Source of the DNA: Anaerolineaceae bacterium UBA5404
GTDB taxonomy: Bacteria; Chloroflexota; Anaerolineae; Anaerolineales; Anaerolineaceae
Direction of reading: 5' to 3'
DNA length: 64,000 bases
Assembly (NCBI GenBank): GCA_002409625.1
Contig: DHNY01000003.1
Span: 130,703-194,702 of the forward strand
The notes below the pieces were generated by a model that saw nothing but the letters and a program-made list of their open reading frames with translations, was not told where the DNA came from and did not search any database. Positions 24,165 through 31,661 of the stretch are shown here, in pieces. The position numbers and the translations under genes were made by a program. Numbering within the stretch: position 1 is the first letter of the stretch; the number at the start of each line of letters is the position of its first letter.

Positions 24165-26069
24165 TTGCCAACAACAACTGTTACGGTTAATCTGACCGCT
24201 GTTTTAGAAACGCTCAACCAAATTCTAACGGCTGGGGTAACCATTACTGCCATTGCCTTATTTATGTACGCGTCTGGCTTTAATTGGCGTGATCGGATTG
24301 CCCAAACATTCGCGCTCATTCTTTTGTGCGTGGTTTTGATTTATTCTAGTGAGACCATTGCCGCGATTTCTGTGCAAGATCACATCACCCAAATATGGTT
24401 GCAACTCAAGTGGACTGGTTTGGTGATGTTGCCGGCTGTTTATTTGCATTTTTCAGATGTTGTGCTCACGCTCACTGGCAGACCCAGCCGAGGCAGACGG
24501 CGCAAGATTGTGTTCGCGGTTTATGCTGTCAGTCTGGTAATGGCGGTTTTGGTATGGTTTGGCATTACCGTGGGTGGTTTGGCAAGCAAAAAAGCGCCGA
24601 TGTTCTATCTTGAGCGCAATCAGGTGACGTATTGGTTCGGTTGGTTTTACTTGCTGGTGATGTTCCTTGCCAGCACCAATCTGATTAGGGCTACCCGCAG
24701 AAGTGTTACTTCAACCAGTCGCAGACGCCTTGTTTACTTATTGGCAGGCGCAGCTATACCGGCATTGACCAGCATTATCTTCTTGTTCCATGGCAATCGG
24801 TTTTTTGCATCTTATCCTGACTTTTTCTGGTTTATTTCCATTAGCCTTGCTTCGATTACCATGCCGACACTGGTAGTAATGGCTTATGTGGTGTCTTTCT
24901 TTGGTATGCCGTGGACAGATCGTGCGATTAAGAGCCGGCTTTTGCGCTGGCTGTTGCGGGGACCCTTTGTGGTTGCTGTTGTTTTGGCACTAACCACTAT
25001 CGTGAGGCGCTATGGTTTGAGCCAGGGAGACCCCTATAACGAATACATTCCAGTGGTCATGGTGGCATCCATGCTGATTTTGCAATATCTCATCACCATT
25101 TTCTCGCCACGTTTAGAGCAAAAGCTCTTCTGGGGTGAAGAAAAAGGCGATCTTGAAATTATTCAAAGTTTGCAAGACCGCATGTTGACCAAAAAAGACC
25201 TTAATCAGTTTTTGGAAACCATTGTGGCTTCTATTTGTGACCAGGTGCAAAGTGAAGGTTGCTTTATTGCCGTTTATGATGGCAATGAGGTTGAATCCAT
25301 TGTTTCCGCAGGTGACAAAAGCGTTCTTGCCAATGTTCCCATGGTGTCTAAGGCATTGGATAGCATCAAAAAAGCAAGCAAAGAAGATAAACCTATTTTG
25401 GATTGGGGTGAGCTTTGTTTGATCCCATTGTTGGACGCGGTCGATCTGGATGACTGGCAACTTTTGGGTATTTGTGGCTTTAAGCAGCCTAAGGAAGAGC
25501 TCGAGCCAGAAACAGAAGATGCCGTGCGCTTGCTCACTGAAAGGGCAAACCTGGCGCTTCAGGATCGCCATTTGCAGAAACATGTCATCGATTCGATTGC
25601 TATGCTCCAATCGGAAGTCGATTATATTCAGGATTTGCGCGCCAGTACCTCTTACGACCGGCGTGGCTTGTATCAATCCGGTGTGCGTGAGGCTAATCCG
25701 GAAATCTTTGCCTGGGTGCGCGATGCCATGACCCATTATTGGGGTGGACCAAAACTGACCAACAACCCTCTTTTGTCATTTAAGATTGTTGAGGCAAACC
25801 TGGAGGATTTTGAGGGCAATCGGATAAACGCCTTGCGGGCGGTTTTGAAAACAGCCATTGAGCGAACCAGACCTGAGGGTGACCGAAAATACACCAGCGA
25901 TTGGATTTTGTACAACATTTTGGACCTAAAGTTTGTGCAAGGTGAGAAGGTGCGTGAGGTTGCCCGTAAATTGTCGATGTCTGAAGCGGACTTGTACCGC
26001 AAGCAACGCGTTGCGCTGGAAAACATTACCCAAATGATTGTTGAAATGGAAGCTGAACACAGCGAATAA
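24165..26069 (+). CDS. Polytopic membrane sensor with GAF-like and HTH-like domains
   Basis: 634 residues. Seven or more membrane helices (about 15-300) resemble the N-terminal 7TM sensor of some histidine kinases. Then a GAF-like domain (about 330-465: 'LNQFLETIVASICDQVQSEGCFIAVYDGNEV') and a C-terminal region (about 480-634) without HisKA or ATPase motifs. The last part reads like a helix-turn-helix ('VQGEKVREVARKLSMSEADLYRKQRVALENI'). The only start that keeps the first helix is the TTG at 24165, one codon after the acetyltransferase stop, with AAAAGGATG upstream; the next Met removes that helix. Role unknown; it may be a membrane-bound regulator. Confidence 0.65.
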   Translation: MPTTTVTVNLTAVLETLNQILTAGVTITAIALFMYASGFNWRDRIAQTFALILLCVVLIYSSETIAAISVQDHITQIWLQLKWTGLVMLPAVYLHFSDVVLTLTGRPSRGRRRKIVFAVYAVSLVMAVLVWFGITVGGLASKKAPMFYLERNQVTYWFGWFYLLVMFLASTNLIRATRRSVTSTSRRRLVYLLAGAAIPALTSIIFLFHGNRFFASYPDFFWFISISLASITMPTLVVMAYVVSFFGMPWTDRAIKSRLLRWLLRGPFVVAVVLALTTIVRRYGLSQGDPYNEYIPVVMVASMLILQYLITIFSPRLEQKLFWGEEKGDLEIIQSLQDRMLTKKDLNQFLETIVASICDQVQSEGCFIAVYDGNEVESIVSAGDKSVLANVPMVSKALDSIKKASKEDKPILDWGELCLIPLLDAVDLDDWQLLGICGFKQPKEELEPETEDAVRLLTERANLALQDRHLQKHVIDSIAMLQSEVDYIQDLRASTSYDRRGLYQSGVREANPEIFAWVRDAMTHYWGGPKLTNNPLLSFKIVEANLEDFEGNRINALRAVLKTAIERTRPEGDRKYTSDWILYNILDLKFVQGEKVREVARKLSMSEADLYRKQRVALENITQMIVEMEAEHSE

Positions 26070-26177
26070 GCAGCACTTTATTGTTTGGTTTGTGTTTGGT
26101 TTGGGGGTAAAAAAGCCTGCTTTGGCACAAATAGTGCATCATCTTTACCAGAAGCTATCGAAGGATGGAGCATTATT

Positions 26178-28556
26178 GTGACGCAAGCAGAATCAACACG
26201 AAATAATCAACAAAATCTTATTGTGCAAGACACCGGGTTTAAGTTCCTGGACTTACGAAGCACAGATAAAAATGCCCAGGCACCCGGAAGCGAGAACGCG
26301 CTGAAGTTTGCCCAAGACCTTTTGGGTATTCTTATGCTTGCTTTTGGTGCGGTACTTTTATTGGGCGTTTTTGGCTTGACTAAGGGCGGTTTTATTAGTC
26401 CCTTGGTGTTGATTCTAAAACAAAGTTTTGGTATTGGCAGATTTTTTGTGGCGATAGCGGTTTTTGTGGCAGGCGCTTCGCTTTTGCTTTGGCGAAAGAA
26501 CCAGGCAAGAAATGTTAAGATCGGCAGAGTGCTATTGTTGGAGCTCAGCTTTTTCTTGTTCCTGGGTGTGTTGACGTGTTTTGTGGATATGTCGGAATCA
26601 TTGGCTTTTGCGATAAACAAAATCCGCGCTGGTGCTGGTTTGGGTGGCATTGTTGGCTTTGGGGTGTCTATTTTATTGGTGAATTTAACAGGCAGGATTT
26701 TGGCTGGTTTCATTTTGTTAGTTTTGAGTTTGGTGACTTTTTTGTATGGTTCAAACCAGTTAGCCAGGCTGGAGCGCTGGGCAGCCCGTAAAGCCGGCTT
26801 AAAACAATTACCATCCATGCGGCGTGCCCAACTTGAAGCCTTGGATGCGCTCGCTCCTGTGATGGCACTGCCAGAACGTGTAGAGGCGCCCATCGCTGAA
26901 CCGGTTGAAGAAACCGTTATCCGTCGACCTCGTCCCACAGCTGAAGCGACTGTTCAAGAAAGCAATCCGCCAGTAACGCAAACCCGCATCAGAAAACCTG
27001 CCAGGCAGGCAAGAGATCAGAGCCAGGCAAAACTACCTGAAAGGCAGCTTGATTTGCCGCCATTGAGTCTATTGGCTATGGAAAAACTGATAACCGAAAA
27101 CCAGGCAACCATCAATATGAATGCTGGCTTGCTGGAGCAAACCCTGGCTGATTTTGGCGTGCCTGCAAAAGTGATTGGCTATCGTGTTGGTCCCACAGTG
27201 ACCCAATACGCGGTGGAGCCTGGCTATCTTGATAAAGCCGGCGATGAAAAACACAAAGTGCGTATTTCTCAGATTTCTAGTCTTTCACGTGACCTGGCAC
27301 TGGCATTAAAGGCTGAGCGCTTACGTATTGAGGCGCCCGTACCCGGTGAGTCCTATGTGGGTGTTGAAGTGCCCAACAGTGAAGTGAGCACAGTTCGCCT
27401 GCGGGCATTGCTGGAATCACCAGAATTTATGCGCCTTAAAGCACCTTTGGCATTAGCACTCGGGCGGGATGTTTCTGGTTTTCCCCTTGTTTCTGACCTT
27501 TCCAGCATGCCTCACTTGCTTATCGCGGGTACAACCAACTCCGGTAAATCGGTTTGTATCCAGGCTATTACCCTTAGTTTGGTGATGAACAACCATCCGG
27601 ATGATCTCAAATTGGTCATGATTGATCCTAAGCGGGTTGAATTGAACCGCTTCAATGGCTTGCCACATTTGTTTGGGCAAGTTGAAACCAACACCGACCG
27701 CATTATGGGTGTGCTTCGCTGGGCAACCACAGAAATGGACGCGCGTTATCAAAAGCTTGAAAAGGTTCAAGCCCGCAACCTGGACACCTACAACACCCGC
27801 ATGAAAAAGAGCGGTAAAGAAACCATGCCACGCATCGTTATTTTGATTGATGAACTCGCAGACCTGATGATGAGCTCAAGGGAAGAAACCGAAACCGCCT
27901 TGGTGCGATTGGCGCAAAAGGCACGCGCAGTGGGCATGCACCTGGTGGTAGCAACGCAAAGGCCTAGCGCGGATGTGATTACAGGCTTGATTAAAGCCAA
28001 TTTCCCCACGCGTATAGCTTTTACTGTGGCAAGTTCGGTGGATTCGCGGGTGATTTTGGACGCGAATGGTGCGGAAACTTTGCTGGGCAAGGGCGATATG
28101 CTCTTGTTGCATCCCAGCACCGGTATTCCTCAGCGTGCGCAAGGTGCTATGGTGAGCGATAAAGAGATCCAAAACGTTTTGGATTGGTGGGCAAAGCATA
28201 CGACGCAGGAAAAACAAAGCATCCCGATTGAAACCTTGCCAACACAAGATCCCCAGGCACCTCAATCTTCGTCAACAAATATGGTTGAAGAGATTGAAGA
28301 AGAAGCGCCTTGGGAAGCGATTGTTTTGGAAGAAAGTGAAAAAGACAGTGATGAGGGCATCATCCAGGAAGCTATTCAGTTGGTGAGAAAACAAAAACGA
28401 GCCAGCGCGTCTTTCTTGCAACGCCAACTACGCATCGGTTATCCTAAAGCCGCCTGGCTCATTGACCAGCTTGAAGCGCGGGGTATTATCGGCGAAGCCC
28501 AAAGCGGTGGCAGGGAACGCGAAATTCTTCCCGAAGAAGACAGTGAAACAGAATAA
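26178..28556 (+). CDS. ftsK: DNA translocase FtsK/SpoIIIE
   Basis: 792 residues from the GTG at 26178, which has GGAG seven bases upstream; longer starts give non-family sequence. It pumps DNA through the division septum. About four membrane helices (45-190), a linker rich in Pro/Arg/Gln (230-290), an alpha domain (295-430) and the RecA-like motor with Walker A AGTTNSGKS at 450-458 and Walker B 'RIVILIDELADLMM' at 552-565. An acidic linker then leads to the winged-helix gamma domain (about 725-780, 'RASASFLQRQLRIGYPKAAWLIDQLEARGII') that reads polarity sequences. It is part of a run of genes to lgt. Confidence 0.95.
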   Translation: MTQAESTRNNQQNLIVQDTGFKFLDLRSTDKNAQAPGSENALKFAQDLLGILMLAFGAVLLLGVFGLTKGGFISPLVLILKQSFGIGRFFVAIAVFVAGASLLLWRKNQARNVKIGRVLLLELSFFLFLGVLTCFVDMSESLAFAINKIRAGAGLGGIVGFGVSILLVNLTGRILAGFILLVLSLVTFLYGSNQLARLERWAARKAGLKQLPSMRRAQLEALDALAPVMALPERVEAPIAEPVEETVIRRPRPTAEATVQESNPPVTQTRIRKPARQARDQSQAKLPERQLDLPPLSLLAMEKLITENQATINMNAGLLEQTLADFGVPAKVIGYRVGPTVTQYAVEPGYLDKAGDEKHKVRISQISSLSRDLALALKAERLRIEAPVPGESYVGVEVPNSEVSTVRLRALLESPEFMRLKAPLALALGRDVSGFPLVSDLSSMPHLLIAGTTNSGKSVCIQAITLSLVMNNHPDDLKLVMIDPKRVELNRFNGLPHLFGQVETNTDRIMGVLRWATTEMDARYQKLEKVQARNLDTYNTRMKKSGKETMPRIVILIDELADLMMSSREETETALVRLAQKARAVGMHLVVATQRPSADVITGLIKANFPTRIAFTVASSVDSRVILDANGAETLLGKGDMLLLHPSTGIPQRAQGAMVSDKEIQNVLDWWAKHTTQEKQSIPIETLPTQDPQAPQSSSTNMVEEIEEEAPWEAIVLEESEKDSDEGIIQEAIQLVRKQKRASASFLQRQLRIGYPKAAWLIDQLEARGIIGEAQSGGREREILPEEDSETE

Positions 28557-28558
28557 AC

Positions 28559-29191
28559 ATGGACTCTCAAGAAAAGAAAAAGTTTACTCTCGAATCCTTT
28601 CTAAGGCGTGTTTTTAAAGGGGTACTAGATACGGTTGCCAAAGGCTTTATCAAAATAGGGTTGAGTGCCAATGCGGTTACGGTCTTAGGTTTGTTGGGTG
28701 CGATTGGTGCGGCTGTGGCAATTGCCCTGGGCTATCCCTTTTGGGGTGGTGTTGTATTGCTTGTGATGGCACCTTTGGATGCGGTGGATGGTGCTATAGC
28801 CCGTCTTTCTGGAGGAAATAAGCCATTTGGCGCTTTTTTAGATTCCTTCGTTGACCGTTACAGTGAACTTTTTGTGTATGCTGGCATTTTGTACCTTTTC
28901 TTCACAGAGGGGAATGTTTTAGGGGTGATGTTATGTTTTGCTGCTGCGAGTGGTGCGGTTTTGGTGTCTTATGCCCGCGCGCGAGCAGAAGGCTTAGGAT
29001 TTGAAGCCAAAACAGGCATCATGACCCGGGTTGAGCGCTCAATTGTGCTTATTGTGGGACTTTTATTTGGCATTCTATGGATTGCTCTTGTTATAATAGC
29101 TTTACTTGCTCATATCACCGCGTTGATGCGGATGGTCGCTGTCTGGAAACAGTCAATACAAAGCGAAACTGAGCTTGAACAGAAAGGATAA
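28559..29191 (+). CDS. CDP-alcohol phosphatidyltransferase family protein
   Basis: 210 residues, about six membrane helices. The diagnostic motif DG(x)2AR(x)8G(x)3D(x)3D is complete in 'DAVDGAIARLSGGNKPFGAFLDSFVDRYSE' near 74-103 (quoted in pieces: DAVDGAIAR, then GAFLDSFVDR). Enzymes of this family join a CDP-linked lipid to an alcohol such as glycerol-3-phosphate, inositol phosphate or a second lipid; the alcohol cannot be deduced. It starts two bases after the ftsK stop with no strong Shine-Dalgarno, suggesting coupling, and ends two bases before lgt. Confidence 0.88.
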   Translation: MDSQEKKKFTLESFLRRVFKGVLDTVAKGFIKIGLSANAVTVLGLLGAIGAAVAIALGYPFWGGVVLLVMAPLDAVDGAIARLSGGNKPFGAFLDSFVDRYSELFVYAGILYLFFTEGNVLGVMLCFAAASGAVLVSYARARAEGLGFEAKTGIMTRVERSIVLIVGLLFGILWIALVIIALLAHITALMRMVAVWKQSIQSETELEQKG

Positions 29192-29193
29192 GT

Positions 29194-30282
29194 ATGGACC
29201 CTAGGCTTGGTTTTAGTATAGGAAAATTTGTTGTTCGGTATTATGCGTTACTAATTATATTAGGCGCGCTGGTAGCCGCAGCGATTGCCGCTTGGCAAGC
29301 AAAGAAAAACGGTAAAAACCCGGAAATAATAGTCGATTTGATGCCATGGCTTTTAATTGGTGGCATCGTTGGCGCCAGATTGTGGCACGTCTTTACACCC
29401 GGTTACTTTGACGGTATCACAACCGCAGAGTACCTTAAAAACCCATTACTCATTTTGCAGATTTGGAAGGGTGGTTTGGGTATTCCTGGCGGCGTTATTG
29501 GCGGTGCACTGGCTTTGTTGCTTTACACCCGGATAAAGAAGCTCAGTTTTGCCGAGTGGGCAGATTATATCGCGCCGGGGCTCATTATCGCGCAAGGCAT
29601 TGGACGCTGGGGTAATTTTATCAACCAAGAGCTTTATGGCAAACCCAGTACCTTACCCTGGGCAATCAAAATCGATCCGCTCTATCGCTATCCCGGTTTC
29701 GAAGCGATTGAAACTTATCATCCTTTGTTCCTGTATGAATTTTTACTCAATACTGTTGCCGGTATTTTGCTCTTGATTATCAGCCGCGTATTCAAGAAAA
29801 AGCTCTATAAGGGCGACCTTATTTTGCTTTATCTTGTGTTTTACCCCGCCATTCGCTTTAGCCTTGAGTTTGTACGACTTGTGCCATCTTTAACCAAAAG
29901 CGGCATTAATATCAACCAAAGCGTGATGCTGGTGGTGATGCTTGTTGCCATCATTGCCCTTATTTTGCGCCACACTGTTTTCAAACCCGCCAAAGAAGAT
30001 GTAACCGAAGAAATGGTCGTGGACGGTGAGGAAATCAGTGATGAAAATCTGGAAGAAGCCGTTGAAAGTGAAGTTGAGGGTGACCTTGAGGATGCCAACA
30101 AACTGGATGTGGACTTGAGTGAAGATCCGGATGCAGTTGAAGAGGTGCTGGAAGAAGAGCTTGACGACATTGAAGAGGTGCTGGATGAAGCTGTCGAAGA
30201 TGAAATCGTCGACGTGGAAGAAGCCATTCAAGAAATTGACGAGCCTGATGAACCTGAGTTGCCTGATGAGGCTGAAGATTAA
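29194..30282 (+). CDS. lgt: Prolipoprotein diacylglyceryl transferase with an acidic tail
   Basis: 362 residues. Lgt moves diacylglycerol to the lipobox cysteine of prolipoproteins, such as the DUF4349 protein in this window. The core (1-265) has about seven helices and the signature 'GRWGNFINQELYGKPS' near 143-158, 'HPLFLYEFLLN' near 178 and the Arg of 'IRFSLEFVR' near 222. A further 95 residues or so, after 'FKPAKEDVTEEM', are dominated by Glu/Asp and have no membrane or domain signature; ordinary Lgt ends soon after the last helix. An AAAGGATAA site precedes the ATG. A clear terminator follows. Confidence 0.95.
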   Translation: MDPRLGFSIGKFVVRYYALLIILGALVAAAIAAWQAKKNGKNPEIIVDLMPWLLIGGIVGARLWHVFTPGYFDGITTAEYLKNPLLILQIWKGGLGIPGGVIGGALALLLYTRIKKLSFAEWADYIAPGLIIAQGIGRWGNFINQELYGKPSTLPWAIKIDPLYRYPGFEAIETYHPLFLYEFLLNTVAGILLLIISRVFKKKLYKGDLILLYLVFYPAIRFSLEFVRLVPSLTKSGININQSVMLVVMLVAIIALILRHTVFKPAKEDVTEEMVVDGEEISDENLEEAVESEVEGDLEDANKLDVDLSEDPDAVEEVLEEELDDIEEVLDEAVEDEIVDVEEAIQEIDEPDEPELPDEAED

Positions 30283-30306
30283 TCCAAATTAACGCGCTAA
30301 GCTTGA

Positions 30307-30332
30307 AAAGCCACCCAATCAGGTGGCTTTTT
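30307..30332 (+). terminator. Terminator after lgt
   Basis: A perfect 9-bp stem (30307-30315 with 30322-30330) with CAATCA loop, then TTTTTAT when the stem's own Ts are included. It ends the ftsK-lgt run and separates it from tyrS. Confidence 0.9.
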
Positions 30333-30350
30333 ATCATCTAAGCGACTTAA

Positions 30351-30359
30351 TGGTAGAAT
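30351..30359 (+). promoter_or_regulatory. Extended -10 promoter for tyrS
   Basis: TGGTAGAAT fits the TGnTAnAAT pattern. The start would be near 30366 and the leader about 50 bases; there is no T-box sequence in it. Confidence 0.55.
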
Positions 30360-30414
30360 TTAGCCCAAGATTACGTGAACCCTACGCCGATTTGGGGTTG
30401 ATATGGAGGATGCA

Positions 30415-31632
30415 ATGAACATTGATGAGCGAGTTAATTATCTGATGCGGGGCGCTGAATATGGCGACAAACAGGTTTATGACGCTATGGCTGATGAGCT
30501 TCGCGAACGCTTGGTCGAATCCGATCGTACGGGTGTGCCTCTCAAGGTTTATTGTGGTTTTGACCCAACTTCCTCTGACCTTCACCTTGGCCATACTGTG
30601 CCTTTGCGCAAACTGGCGCAATTTCAGGAATTGGGGCACGAAGTCTACTTTGTCATCGGCTCCTTTACCGCTTTGATTGGTGACCCGTCCGCGCGTGATA
30701 AATCCCGACCCTTGGCAACGCTTGACGAGATCATGGAAAACGCCCGCACCTACCAGGAACAGGCTTTTAGGGTTTTGGATCGAGAAAAAACCAAGGTTGT
30801 TTACAACGGTGATTGGCTCAATGACATCCCCTACAAAGAAATTTTTCAGATTTTGACTAACTTTACCGTGCAGCAGATGTTGAATCGTGAAGGTCTGCAT
30901 AAACGCTGGGAAGCCAATGAGCCGATTTACTTGCATGAAATGCTTTACCCAATCACCCAGGGCTTTGATGCGCATCACCTCGATGTTGATGTTCAGATTG
31001 GTGGGACGGATCAGCTCTTTAATGTGCTTACTGCTTCCAGAAAAGTGATGCAGAGTTATGGACAGCGCCCAAATATCGCCATTCTGATGCCCCTCATTCC
31101 TGGCACGGACGGCGAGCAGAAAATGAGCAAGTCCTTGGGCAACTATATTCCCATTTACACCACCGCCGAGGATATGTACGGCAAGGTGATGAGCGTGCCG
31201 GATCATGTTATGCCACTTTATGCTAAGCTGGTTACCAAATGGTCACAGCAGGAGCTTTATGCCTTTTTGGGCGCATTGGAAACCGGCTCCATCCATCCCC
31301 GCGATGCCAAGATGAAGCTGGCTTACGCGATTACTTCCGCGTTTTATGATGAATCCCTGGCAGATGAAGCTGAAAATCACTTTGTAACGGCATTCCAAAA
31401 AGGTGATGTACCTGATGACATCCCGGAAGTGGAGCTTAAGGCAGGCGAGCACACTGTTTTGGATGTGATTGTGGATCAGGGTTTGGTGGGAAGCCGTAGT
31501 GAAGGACGAAGAGTTATTTCGCAACAAGGCGTTAAGTTTGATGGTGTTACCGTGGGTAACCCGACCGAAATGATCACCACTGGCGGTGTCTTACAGGTTG
31601 GCAAACGTAAATTCTTGCGAATTCTGATCTAA
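30415..31632 (+). CDS. tyrS: Tyrosyl-tRNA synthetase
   Basis: 405 residues when begun at the ATG at 30415, which has GGAGGA five bases upstream; an ATG twelve bases earlier overlaps that site and is rejected. It charges tRNA-Tyr. Class I marks: HLGH at 57-60, KMSKS at 236-240, and a C-terminal S4 RNA-binding domain ('RSEGRRVISQQGVKFDG' near 360). The layout matches the shorter TyrZ-type form. It is transcribed alone and converges on the SEDS/PBP fusion operon. Confidence 0.96.
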   Translation: MNIDERVNYLMRGAEYGDKQVYDAMADELRERLVESDRTGVPLKVYCGFDPTSSDLHLGHTVPLRKLAQFQELGHEVYFVIGSFTALIGDPSARDKSRPLATLDEIMENARTYQEQAFRVLDREKTKVVYNGDWLNDIPYKEIFQILTNFTVQQMLNREGLHKRWEANEPIYLHEMLYPITQGFDAHHLDVDVQIGGTDQLFNVLTASRKVMQSYGQRPNIAILMPLIPGTDGEQKMSKSLGNYIPIYTTAEDMYGKVMSVPDHVMPLYAKLVTKWSQQELYAFLGALETGSIHPRDAKMKLAYAITSAFYDESLADEAENHFVTAFQKGDVPDDIPEVELKAGEHTVLDVIVDQGLVGSRSEGRRVISQQGVKFDGVTVGNPTEMITTGGVLQVGKRKFLRILI

Positions 31633-31661
31633 AAGCTGTTTTGAAACTATTTACCGGGAGT

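Noticed and set aside
30283..30414. T-box leader for tyrS
   Set aside because: The hairpin at 30307-30330 belongs to lgt termination and lies before the tyrS promoter; no T-box core sequence is present.
30382..31206. 274-codon antisense frame over tyrS
   Set aside because: Mirror of the tyrS coding frame without promoter, ribosome site or recognisable sequence.
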